Below are positions 1 through 7,236 of a stretch of 11,244 bases of DNA, piece by piece (position 1 is the first letter of the stretch; each line of letters begins with the position of its first letter). The position numbers were made by a program, and so were the translations under genes. Below the pieces are notes generated by a model. That model was not told the origin of the DNA. It made no database searches and was given only the letters and a program-made list of their open reading frames with translations. The stretch is from Pseudomonadota bacterium (GTDB taxonomy: Bacteria; Pseudomonadota; Alphaproteobacteria; Ferrovibrionales; Ferrovibrionaceae): assembly GCA_021793055.1 (NCBI GenBank), contig JAJYTL010000081.1:1-11244 (forward strand), written 5' to 3'.

Positions 1-264
1 GACAGCCGCGTGCTGGCCGCGGTCGCGGCGGAGGCCGGCATGGACGGCGCCTGGGTGGCTGAAGCCCTGGCGGGAGACAACGATCTCGATCTCGTGCGCG
101 CGGAGGACCGCTTCGCGCGCGAACTCGGCGTCAGCGGCGTGCCCTGCTTCGTCCTCGAGCGCAAATACGCGATCTCCGGGGCGCAGGAACCGGCGGCTTT
201 CCTCCAGGCCTTCGAGCAGATCGCGGCCGAGGCCGCCGCCGAGACCGTTCCCGCGGCGTCCTGA
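1..264 (+). CDS. DsbA/FrnE-family thioredoxin-fold oxidoreductase, C-terminal fragment
   Basis: Only the last 87 codons are in the window; the reading frame is open from base 1, so the gene begins upstream. The visible part matches the end of DsbA-family proteins of the FrnE / 2-hydroxychromene-2-carboxylate isomerase type: an alpha-helical stretch, then GVSGVPCFVL, where the Val-Pro pair is the expected cis-proline loop beside the thioredoxin active site, then the YAISGAQ turn typical of FrnE-like proteins, and a last helix. The tail is Ala/Glu-rich and looks dispensable. The N-terminal CxxC or SxxC active site lies outside the window, so redox versus isomerase activity cannot be decided. 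The GTG at base 10 is an internal Val codon, not a start. It converges on mfd with a 90-bp gap. Confidence 0.85.
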   Translation, partial: DSRVLAAVAAEAGMDGAWVAEALAGDNDLDLVRAEDRFARELGVSGVPCFVLERKYAISGAQEPAAFLQAFEQIAAEAAAETVPAAS

Positions 265-304
265 CGGGCTCCGCCGCCAAGGCACGGCGAATTTGGCGCC
301 AATC

Positions 305-342
305 GCTCCGAGGTCGTCACGCTATTGCTAAGGACTCGGAGC
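305..342. terminator. Inverted repeat in the convergent DsbA-like / mfd gap
   Basis: The arms GCTCCGAG (305-312) and CTCGGAGC (335-342) are perfect 8-bp complements around a 22-nt loop. They lie between two genes that end facing each other, where a two-way terminator would be expected. No T-run follows on either strand, so if it terminates it is a weak or Rho-assisted signal. The gap 265-354 also holds a 5-bp stem (272-276 with 285-289) followed by AATTT, and the 10-bp palindrome TTGGCGCCAA (293-302). I see no gene there. Confidence 0.3.
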
Positions 343-354
343 CTGATCTCGGGC

Positions 355-3300
355 TCAGCGCGCCGCGGCGACGGCCTCGGACGGCGCCGCCTCGGCGATG
401 CGTACAAGCTGGCCGAGAAGCGCGTTCACTCCGGCCAAGCGGTCCTTCGGCTGCGGCCATTCGCGGAACACCACCAGCTTGTGATCGGGGCGTAGCTTCG
501 CCGCCTTGCCCTCACGGCTGATGAAGGCGACGAGCCCGCTCGGATTGCGGAAGCGGTTGTCGCGGAAGCCGAGCGTCGCGCCGCGCGGCCCGGCCTCGAC
601 CCGTTCGAGGTCGGCGCGCAGGCAGAGCAGCTTAATCGCGATCACCTTGAGCAGCTGATCGACTTCCACCGGCAGGGCGCCGAAGCGGTCGATCAGCTCG
701 GCGGCAAAGGCCTCGATCGCGTCCGGCGTCTCGAGGTGCGCGAGGCGACGATAGAGCTCGAGGCGAAGCGAGAGATCGGGCACGTAGCTCTCCGGGATCA
801 GCACCGTGGTGCCGAGATTGATCTGCGGTGACCAGCGCGCCGCCGGCCCAGCCTCGGCGCTCGCGCCGCCGGCCCCCGCCACCGCCTCCTCCAGCATCTC
901 CTGATAGAGCTCGAGCCCGACCTCGCGGATATGGCCCGATTGCTCCTCGCCGAGAAGGTTGCCGGCGCCGCGAAGATCGAGATCCTGGCTCGCCAGGGTG
1001 AAACCGGCGCCCAAGGTATCGAGCGCCTGCAAGACATGCAGCCGCTTTTCGGCCCCGGCGGTAATCGGCTTGGCCGCGCTGAAGGTAAAATAGGCATAGG
1101 CGCGCCGCTTGGAGCGGCCGATGCGCCCGCGCAGCTGATAAAGCTGCGCCAAGCCGAAGAGATCGGCGCGGTGCACCAGAAGAGTGTTGGCGTTCGGGAT
1201 ATCGAGGCCGCTTTCGACGATATCCGTCGACAGCAGGATATCGTAGGCGCCCTCGTAGAAGGCGGTCATCACGTCGTCGAGCTCGCCCGGCGCCAGGCGC
1301 CCGTGCGCGACCGCGAACTTGACCTCCGGCACCTGCTCCTTGAGGAAGGTGCCGACTTCGTCGAGGTCCTCGATCCGGGGGCAGACATAGAAGCTCTGGC
1401 CGCCGCGGTAGCGCTCGCGCAGGATGGCCTCGCGCGCGACCACCGGATCGAAAGGAAGAACGAAGGTATGAACCGCGAGCCGGTCCACCGGCGGCGTCGC
1501 GATCAGGCTGAGATCGCGCACGCCGGACAGCGCGAGCTGCAACGTGCGCGGAATCGGCGTTGCCGTGAGGGTGAGCACGTGGACGTCGGCGCGGAGCTGC
1601 TTCAGGCGCTCCTTGTGCTTGACGCCGAAGCGCTGCTCCTCGTCGACGATGACCAGGGCGAGATCGCCGAAGGCCACGCTCTTGCTCAGCAGCGCATGGG
1701 TGCCGACGATGATATCGATCCGCCCGGCGGCGAGATCGGCCTTGACCGTCTTCGCCTCCTTCGCCCCCACCAGGCGGGAAAGCTGGCCGATCTTGATCGG
1801 ATAGCCGCGGAAACGCTCGGCGAAGGTCGCGGCGTGCTGGCGAGCGAGCAGCGTGGTCGGGCAGACGACGGCCACTTGCTTGCCGCTCATGGCGGCAACG
1901 AAGGCGGCGCGAAGCGCCACCTCGGTCTTGCCGAAGCCAACGTCGCCGCAAACCAGCCGGTCCATCGGCTGGCCGCGCGCGAGATCGGCGAGCGTCTCCG
2001 TGATCGCCCGCGCTTGGTCCTCGGTCTCCTCGAAGGGGAAGCGGGCACAGAATTCCTCGTACAGGCCCTCGGGCACAGTTAGCGCCGCGCCGGCATGATG
2101 GTGGCGGAGCGCGGCGATGCGGATCAGCTCTTCCGCCATGTCCTTCAGGCGGCGCTTGAGGCGGGCCTTGCGCGCCTGCCAGCCGGCGCCGCCGAGGCGG
2201 TCGAGGGCGACATCTGCGGCGTCCGAGCCGTAGCGCGAGAGCATCTCGATGTTCTCGACCGGCAGATAGAGCCGATCGCCCCCGTCGTAGACGATGAGCA
2301 GACAGTCGTGCGCGGCGCCCGAGATTTCAACCGTGCGCAGCCCGTCGTAGCGGCCGATACCGTGGTCCATGTGAACCACGAGATCGCCGGGCGAGAGCGT
2401 CGAAGCCTCGGCGATGAGGTCGGCGGCGCGGCGGCGCTGGCGGCGCGGCCGCACCAGGCGATCGCCGAGAATGTCCTGCTCGCTGATGACCGCGAGATCG
2501 TCGCTCTCGAAGCCATGCTCGAGCCCAAGCACGGCGAGCGCGACGCTCGATCGCGGCAGGCTCAAGACGTCGGCGAAGCTCGCAACCAGGCCGATATCCT
2601 CGACCCCGTGATCGCGCAGCAGGCCGGCTAGCCGCTCGCGCGCGCCGGCCGAGAAACTCGCGATCACGGCGCGGCGGCTCATGCCGCGAAGCGCGGCCAG
2701 ATGATGCGCCACCGCCTCGAAGACATTGACGTCGGGCAGTGCCCGTTCGGGCGCGAAATCGCGCCCCGCCCGGCCGTTGGCGGAAACCACGGCGCCCCGG
2801 TCCGCCGGCAGATGGTGGGCGGTGAATTCGAGCACGGCGCGGCCCTCAAGCGCCGCGTCCCAGCCCTCGGCATCGATATAGAGCCGCTCCGGCCGCAGCG
2901 GCTTATAGAGGCCGGTGCCGGCGGCATAGGCTTTCTCGCGCACGTCGTAATGGTCGGCGATTTCAGCGAGCCGCGCGTCGCGCGCGGCTGGCAGTGCTTC
3001 ATCCAGGGTGACGACCGCGCCCGGCAGATAATCGAACACCGTCTCCAGCCGGTCGTAGAAAAGCGGCAGCCAGTGCTCCATGCCGACGTGCTTGCGGCCT
3101 TCGGAAATCGCCGCGTAAAGCGGGTCCTCCCCGGTGACGGCGCCGAAGGCATGGCGATAGCCGGCGCGGAAGCGGGCGATGCCCTCGGCATCGAGCGGCA
3201 CCTCCGAGACCGGCAGGAGATCGAGCCTCTCGGCACGGCCGGTCGCGCGTTGGGTCAAGGGATCGAAGCGGCGAATGCTTTCCAGCCGGTCGCCGAAGAG

Positions 3301-3852
3301 ATCGAGGCGAAACCCCTCCTCGCCGCCGGGCGGAAAAATGTCGATCAAGCCGCCGCGGAAGGCGTAATCGCCGGGCTCCATCACCGTGCCGACGCGATTG
3401 TAGCCCTGGCGGGCGAGAAAGGCGCCAAGCGCCTCGGCATCGACTTTCGCGCCGGCGCGGGCCGAGAAATGCGCCGCCGCCAGATGTGCGCGCGGCGGCA
3501 GCCGCTGCAAGGTGGCATTGAGCGGCGCAAGCAGGACGCGGCCGGCCTTCACGGGTTCGGCGACGAGGCGGCTCAAGGCCGCGATGCGCCGGCCGGCAAC
3601 CTCGCCGTTCGGCGACAGCCGGTCGTAGGGCATGCAATCCCAGGACGGCAGCTGGACCACCTCGAGGCCGGGGGCGAAGAAACGCAGCGCCTCGGCGAGG
3701 CCAGCCATCCGCAAACCGTCGCGGGCGACGTGCAGCACGCCCGTCTTCGCCGAGAGCGCGATCTCGGCAAGAAATTTCGCAGCCATTCCCTCGGGCAGGT
3801 CGGAAATCGCGATCCGGCCACCCTTGGCGATCTCGGCAAGAAGTTTTTGCAA
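355..3852 (-). CDS. mfd: Transcription-repair coupling factor Mfd
   Basis: Mfd recognises RNA polymerase stalled at DNA lesions, pushes it off by ATP-driven translocation and recruits UvrA for nucleotide excision repair. The 1165-residue length is normal. The UvrB-like N-terminal module covers about 20-340 (LPSWDCMPYDRLSP at 68-81). The CarD-like RNA-polymerase interaction domain is about 487-545 (GDLVVHMDHGIGRYDG). The RecG-like motor follows: Walker A GDVGFGKT 636-643, DEEQ 737-740, TATPIPRT 763-770 and QLRGRIGR 906-913. The RGAGNLLG stretch at 961-968 belongs to the translocation (TRG) region, and a C-terminal D7-like domain ends the protein. The start is TTG, one base after the sdhE stop, with no clear Shine-Dalgarno, which suggests translational coupling. 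ATG at codon 23 (3784-3786) has GAGGGA just before it but would remove conserved N-terminal sequence, so I keep TTG. Confidence 0.97.
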   Translation of the reverse strand: MQKLLAEIAKGGRIAISDLPEGMAAKFLAEIALSAKTGVLHVARDGLRMAGLAEALRFFAPGLEVVQLPSWDCMPYDRLSPNGEVAGRRIAALSRLVAEPVKAGRVLLAPLNATLQRLPPRAHLAAAHFSARAGAKVDAEALGAFLARQGYNRVGTVMEPGDYAFRGGLIDIFPPGGEEGFRLDLFGDRLESIRRFDPLTQRATGRAERLDLLPVSEVPLDAEGIARFRAGYRHAFGAVTGEDPLYAAISEGRKHVGMEHWLPLFYDRLETVFDYLPGAVVTLDEALPAARDARLAEIADHYDVREKAYAAGTGLYKPLRPERLYIDAEGWDAALEGRAVLEFTAHHLPADRGAVVSANGRAGRDFAPERALPDVNVFEAVAHHLAALRGMSRRAVIASFSAGARERLAGLLRDHGVEDIGLVASFADVLSLPRSSVALAVLGLEHGFESDDLAVISEQDILGDRLVRPRRQRRRAADLIAEASTLSPGDLVVHMDHGIGRYDGLRTVEISGAAHDCLLIVYDGGDRLYLPVENIEMLSRYGSDAADVALDRLGGAGWQARKARLKRRLKDMAEELIRIAALRHHHAGAALTVPEGLYEEFCARFPFEETEDQARAITETLADLARGQPMDRLVCGDVGFGKTEVALRAAFVAAMSGKQVAVVCPTTLLARQHAATFAERFRGYPIKIGQLSRLVGAKEAKTVKADLAAGRIDIIVGTHALLSKSVAFGDLALVIVDEEQRFGVKHKERLKQLRADVHVLTLTATPIPRTLQLALSGVRDLSLIATPPVDRLAVHTFVLPFDPVVAREAILRERYRGGQSFYVCPRIEDLDEVGTFLKEQVPEVKFAVAHGRLAPGELDDVMTAFYEGAYDILLSTDIVESGLDIPNANTLLVHRADLFGLAQLYQLRGRIGRSKRRAYAYFTFSAAKPITAGAEKRLHVLQALDTLGAGFTLASQDLDLRGAGNLLGEEQSGHIREVGLELYQEMLEEAVAGAGGASAEAGPAARWSPQINLGTTVLIPESYVPDLSLRLELYRRLAHLETPDAIEAFAAELIDRFGALPVEVDQLLKVIAIKLLCLRADLERVEAGPRGATLGFRDNRFRNPSGLVAFISREGKAAKLRPDHKLVVFREWPQPKDRLAGVNALLGQLVRIAEAAPSEAVAAAR

Positions 3853-3853
3853 G

Positions 3854-4132
3854 CTAGGCGTCTTGGATATTGAAGGTCATCAGGCGGTCCATCAGGGCGC
3901 CCCGCCACGCCTCGGGAACGGCGCGGAGCCCCGCCACCCAGGCGAAGATGTCCGCCTCCGGCACGTCGTCGAGCAAGGCCTCGAGCTCGTCGACCTCCTG
4001 CTCGCCGAGGTCCGCGATGTGACGACGCGCGAAGGGCCCGAGAATGAGGTCGGTTTCGCGCATGCCGGTATGATGGCAGCGGTAGAAGAGCCGCCGACGG
4101 CGGAGATCGAGACCGCTGGAAGAATCTGGCAT
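3854..4132 (-). CDS. sdhE: SdhE / succinate dehydrogenase assembly factor 2 (FAD assembly factor)
   Basis: SdhE-family proteins help attach FAD covalently to the SdhA subunit of succinate dehydrogenase in the cytoplasm. The 92-residue product has the usual size and layout: a basic N-terminal helix (RRRRLFYR, 11-18), the motif region HTGMRETDLILGPFA (21-35), an acidic helix and DIFAWVAG (61-68), matching the conserved D-x-F-x-W segment. The family motif is RGxxE; here it reads TGMRE (22-26), so the arginine is replaced while Gly and Glu are kept. I chose the ATG at 4130-4132 because GAGAGG lies 4 bases upstream and the length fits the family. In-frame ATGs at 4142-4144 and 4196-4198 would add 4 or 22 residues lacking family resemblance. 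It is the first gene of a likely sdhE-mfd operon. Confidence 0.9.
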   Translation of the reverse strand: MPDSSSGLDLRRRRLFYRCHHTGMRETDLILGPFARRHIADLGEQEVDELEALLDDVPEADIFAWVAGLRAVPEAWRGALMDRLMTFNIQDA

Positions 4133-4136
4133 GTCG

Positions 4137-4142
4137 CCTCTC
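4137..4142 (-). promoter_or_regulatory. Ribosome binding site choosing the sdhE start
   Basis: GAGAGG on the minus strand ends 4 bases before the ATG at 4130-4132. The upstream in-frame ATGs at 4144 and 4198 have no comparable site. Confidence 0.55.
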
Positions 4143-4225
4143 ATCACGCTCGGGGGCCGACCAAAGAAGCCCCGAAAGCTCGCCTCGGCCCGCCTCATGC
4201 GCCGGCCCGTTCCCTACGAGACCAT

Positions 4226-4254
4226 GGTATAGACCGGCCGGCGGCGCCTGTCAG
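4226..4254 (-). promoter_or_regulatory. Predicted sigma70-type promoter for sdhE-mfd
   Basis: On the minus strand, CTGACA (4249-4254, 5 of 6 to TTGACA) is followed by a 17-bp spacer and TATACC (4226-4231, 4 of 6 to TATAAT). Transcription would start near 4219, giving a leader of about 87 nt to the chosen sdhE ATG. It lies in the 216-bp divergent gap (4133-4348) shared with recG, where no gene is seen. For recG the best -10 I found is TATGCT at 4328-4333, with only a poor -35; it would give a nearly leaderless transcript, so I do not call it. Confidence 0.45.
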
Positions 4255-4292
4255 CCTCAAGTCTCGGCCCAGTGCCGGACCGGTCGCCGGAA

Positions 4293-4311
4293 GCGGCCAC
4301 GATCTGGCCGC
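4293..4311. other. Stem-loop upstream of recG
   Basis: GCGGCCA (4293-4299) and TGGCCGC (4305-4311) are perfect 7-bp complements around a 5-nt loop, 37 bp before the recG start. It could be a leader hairpin or an operator in the divergent promoter region; chance occurrence in GC-rich DNA is also possible. Confidence 0.3.
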
Positions 4312-4348
4312 CGGCGGCGCAAGCCGGTATGCTGGCGGGGACACGATC

Positions 4349-6442
4349 ATGCGGCCGGAAATCCTCTTTCCCGCGTTCGCCCCGCTCACCACGCTGCCGG
4401 GGATCGGATCGCGCACGGCGAAACTCCTGGAAAAGCTCGCGGGCGGCCGGGTCGCGGACCTTTATTGGCATTTGCCGAGCGGCCTGATCGACCGCCGCTT
4501 CGCGCCCAAGATCGCCGACGCCCCGGCCGGGCGCATCGCCACCATCACGCTCCGGATCGATCGCCATCAGCCGGCGCAGCATCCGCGCCAGCCCTACCGC
4601 GTCTATGGCTCGGACGAGAGCGGCACCTTGACTCTGGTGTTTTTCCACGCGCGCGAGGATTGGCTCAGGAAATCACTACCGGAAGGGGCCGTCCGAGTGG
4701 TCTCGGGGCTGGTCGAAGTCTTCAACGGCGAGCCGCAGATGACCCATCCGGATCATATCGCGAGCGCCGAGGAGGCCGCCGCCCTGCAAACCATCGAGTC
4801 GGTCTATCCCCTGACCGCCGGACTGCATCGCAAGCCGCTCGCCAAGGCGATTGCCACGGCGCTGACGCGCGCCCCCGAGCTCCCCGAATGGCTCGACCCC
4901 GCCTTTCGCGCGCGCAACCGCTGGCCGGCCTGGAAGGCCGCGCTCGCCGCCGCCCATCATCCGGAGACCGACGCGGACGTCCTGCCCGACGCGCGGGCGC
5001 GCGCGCGCCTCGCCTATGACGAACTGCTCGCCAACCAGCTCGCGCTGGCGCTGGTGCGCCGCCACCAGCACCAGCATTCGGGACGGCCGCTTCAGGGCGA
5101 TGGCCGATGCCGCGCCAAGGCCGTCGCCGCCCTTCCCTATCGCCTGACGGCGGGCCAGGAAACGGCGCTCCGCGAGATCGCCGCCGATCTGGCCGCCGGC
5201 GGGCGCATGCTGCGGCTCTTGCAGGGCGACGTCGGATCGGGCAAGACCGTGGTCGCCTTTCTTGCCATGCTGATCGCCGTCGAGGCCGGCGCCCAGGCGG
5301 CGCTGATGGCGCCGACCGAGGTTCTGGCGCGCCAGCACTACCGCAACCTCGAGCCGCTCGCCGCCGCCGCCGGCGTCCGCCTCGCCCTCCTCACCGGCCG
5401 CGACAAGGGTCCGGGCCGCAGCGAGACTCTTGCCCGCCTCGCCGGCGGCGAGGCCGATATCGCCATCGGCACCCATGCGCTGCTGGAAAGCCCGGTCGCC
5501 TTCCGCGATCTCGCGCTCGTCGTCATCGACGAGCAGCATCGCTTCGGCGTGCACCAGCGGCTCATGCTTTCGGCCAAGGCAGCCAGCGACAAAGGCGGCG
5601 CCAACGTTCTCGTCACCACGGCAACGCCGATCCCGCGCACCCTGGCGCTCACCACTTATGGCGACATGGATGTCTCGCGCCTCACAGAGAAGCCGCCCGG
5701 CCGGCAGCCGGTGGATACCCGCGCGCTGCCCTTGGAGCGGCTGCCCGAGGTAATCGAGGCGGTGCGCCGGGCGCTGGCCGGAGGCACCCGCGTCTATTGG
5801 GTGTGCCCGCTTGTCGAGGAGTCGGAGGCCGTGGACCTCGCCGCGGCGGAAGACCGCTTCGCGGACCTCAAGCAAATTTTTGGCGACGCGGTCGGCCTCG
5901 TGCACGGCCGCCTCAAAGGGCCGGAAAAAGATCGCGCCATAGCGGATTTCGCCGGCGGCGCGGTCCGTATCCTGGTCGCCACCACGGTCATCGAGGTCGG
6001 CGTCGACGTGCCCGAGGCGACGGTGATGGTGATCGAGCACGCCGAGCGTTTCGGCCTCGCCCAATTGCACCAGCTTCGCGGCCGGATCGGGCGCGGCGGG
6101 CGGCCCGGCACCTGCCTCTTGCTGTTTTCGCCACCCCTCGGCGAGACCGCGAAGGCCAGGCTCAAGATCCTGCGCGAGACCGACGACGGCTTCCGCATCG
6201 CCGAGGAAGATTTGCGCCTGCGCGGCACCGGCGATCTTCTTGGCACCCGCCAGAGCGGCTTTCCCGTCTTCCGCCTCGCCGATCTCGCGCACCATGGCGC
6301 CCTTCTCGAGGCGGCGAGCGACGACGTCCGCCTCATTCTCGGCCGCGACCCCGAGCTCAAGTCCGAGCGCGGCCGAGCCTTGCGCATCCTGCTTTATCTG
6401 TTCGAGCGCGACGGCGCCGTGCGTTATCTCCGTTCGGGCTGA
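4349..6442 (+). CDS. recG: ATP-dependent DNA helicase RecG
   Basis: RecG is a superfamily 2 double-strand DNA translocase that remodels stalled replication forks, R-loops and D-loops. The 697-residue product has normal length. The N-terminal helical and OB-fold wedge region is about 10-160, starting with a helix-hairpin-helix-like LTTLPGIGSRTAKLLEKL. The helicase motifs are Walker A GDVGSGKT 293-300, APTEVLARQH 321-330, DEQH 394-397, TATPIPRT 424-431, ATTVIEVGVDVP 544-555 and QLRGRIGR 575-582. The RecG-type C-terminal segment RLRGTGDLLGTRQSG spans 623-637. I chose the ATG at 4349 because the protein homology begins there; the frame stays open upstream to 3632 but only reads through antisense sdhE and mfd sequence. 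GGGG about 10 bases upstream is a weak Shine-Dalgarno. The last 19 bp overlap the end of the opposing DUF502 gene. Confidence 0.97.
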   Translation: MRPEILFPAFAPLTTLPGIGSRTAKLLEKLAGGRVADLYWHLPSGLIDRRFAPKIADAPAGRIATITLRIDRHQPAQHPRQPYRVYGSDESGTLTLVFFHAREDWLRKSLPEGAVRVVSGLVEVFNGEPQMTHPDHIASAEEAAALQTIESVYPLTAGLHRKPLAKAIATALTRAPELPEWLDPAFRARNRWPAWKAALAAAHHPETDADVLPDARARARLAYDELLANQLALALVRRHQHQHSGRPLQGDGRCRAKAVAALPYRLTAGQETALREIAADLAAGGRMLRLLQGDVGSGKTVVAFLAMLIAVEAGAQAALMAPTEVLARQHYRNLEPLAAAAGVRLALLTGRDKGPGRSETLARLAGGEADIAIGTHALLESPVAFRDLALVVIDEQHRFGVHQRLMLSAKAASDKGGANVLVTTATPIPRTLALTTYGDMDVSRLTEKPPGRQPVDTRALPLERLPEVIEAVRRALAGGTRVYWVCPLVEESEAVDLAAAEDRFADLKQIFGDAVGLVHGRLKGPEKDRAIADFAGGAVRILVATTVIEVGVDVPEATVMVIEHAERFGLAQLHQLRGRIGRGGRPGTCLLLFSPPLGETAKARLKILRETDDGFRIAEEDLRLRGTGDLLGTRQSGFPVFRLADLAHHGALLEAASDDVRLILGRDPELKSERGRALRILLYLFERDGAVRYLRSG

Positions 6443-7209
6443 CGGCCGAGCGCATCCTCGTCCTTGGCCACGGCGCCCTTTTCCAGCGGCACCGGCAAGT
6501 GCCGTTCCGGCATCGTCACGACTCCGCCGGACAGCACCATTTTCATCGCATCCTCGACGGTCATCTCGAGGGGAACGATGCTGACGCGCGGCACGAACAG
6601 GAGATACCCCGAGGTCGGGTTGATCGCGGTTGGCAGGTAGACCGCCACCATGTCGCCGTCGAGGCGACGCGCGATCTCGCCCGGGCTCTCGTTGGTGAGA
6701 AAGGCGATGCTCCAAGCGCCGGCACGCGGAAATTCCACCAGCACCACCTTGCGGAAAGCATTGGAGGAGCGCGTCAACATGGTCTCGAAGAGCTGCTTCA
6801 AGGCGCTGTAGATGCTGCGGATGACCGGCATGCGGGCGAGTATCCGCTCGCTCAAGCGCACCAGGCGCCGGCCGATGATATTGGCGGTGAGGAAGCCGAC
6901 CAAGGTAAGCAGGATCAGCGCCAGGACCAGACCGCTGCCGGGAATGCTCAAGGGCGTGAACCGGTTCGGCACGTACGCCTCGGGGATCAGCCGGCTCACC
7001 GTATTGTCGGCGAATTCGACGAAGCTCAAGACGATGTAGAGGGTGATGCCGATCGGGGCGGTGACGATGACGCCGGTCAGGAACCAGTTGCGGAGCTTGC
7101 TGCCGATCCGGCCGGCGGCGGTGCCGAGCCGGCCGCGCCGCTTCGGCGCCTCGCCGCCCCCATCGCCACCCGGACCGGGGGCCGCTTGCGATGATGGTGC
7201 TTCGCTCAT
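6424..7209 (-). CDS. DUF502 family inner-membrane protein
   Basis: The 261-residue protein matches the uncharacterised DUF502 family. After a Gly/Pro-rich and then basic N-terminus come two hydrophobic segments, about 44-66 and 92-112, with the connecting loop holding IPEAYVPNRF. The segment ERILARMPVIRSIYSALKQL (121-140) and the signature LPTAINPTSGYLLFVPR (192-208), followed by a soluble beta-rich domain, are typical of the family. Its biochemical role is unknown. The ATG is preceded by GAGG (GGCGAGGTAGG before ATG), a good Shine-Dalgarno. It follows the hydrolase gene by 27 bp in the same direction and may share its transcript. Its TAA stop lies inside the 3' end of recG, so the two genes overlap tail to tail. 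From memory, DUF502 genes are often found near recG in alphaproteobacteria. Confidence 0.92.
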   Translation of the reverse strand: MSEAPSSQAAPGPGGDGGGEAPKRRGRLGTAAGRIGSKLRNWFLTGVIVTAPIGITLYIVLSFVEFADNTVSRLIPEAYVPNRFTPLSIPGSGLVLALILLTLVGFLTANIIGRRLVRLSERILARMPVIRSIYSALKQLFETMLTRSSNAFRKVVLVEFPRAGAWSIAFLTNESPGEIARRLDGDMVAVYLPTAINPTSGYLLFVPRVSIVPLEMTVEDAMKMVLSGGVVTMPERHLPVPLEKGAVAKDEDALGRQPERR

Positions 7210-7236
7210 CCTACCTCGCCGTTCACGGCAACAATC

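Noticed and set aside
931..2082. 383-residue plus-strand open frame inside mfd, and a 390-residue one at 2701-3873
   Set aside because: They are antisense to conserved Mfd helicase and UvrB-like domains and show no recognisable protein features or ribosome sites.
4133..4198. 22-residue N-terminal extension of SdhE from the ATG at 4196-4198
   Set aside because: It lacks a ribosome site and family resemblance, while the ATG at 4130-4132 has GAGAGG upstream and yields the usual protein size.
4228..4233. TATAGA as a plus-strand -10 for recG
   Set aside because: No -35-like hexamer occurs 16-18 bp upstream, and the same bases fit a better promoter on the minus strand.
3632..4348. 239-codon upstream extension of the recG frame
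   Set aside because: It runs through antisense mfd and sdhE and the divergent promoter region; RecG homology begins at the ATG at 4349.
4676..6715. 679-residue open frame antisense to recG, and a 695-residue frame at 5107-7194 on the plus strand
   Set aside because: Both overlap well-recognised recG and DUF502 codons in other frames, are full of Arg, Ala and Gly with no family motifs, and are the usual long shadow frames of GC-rich coding DNA.
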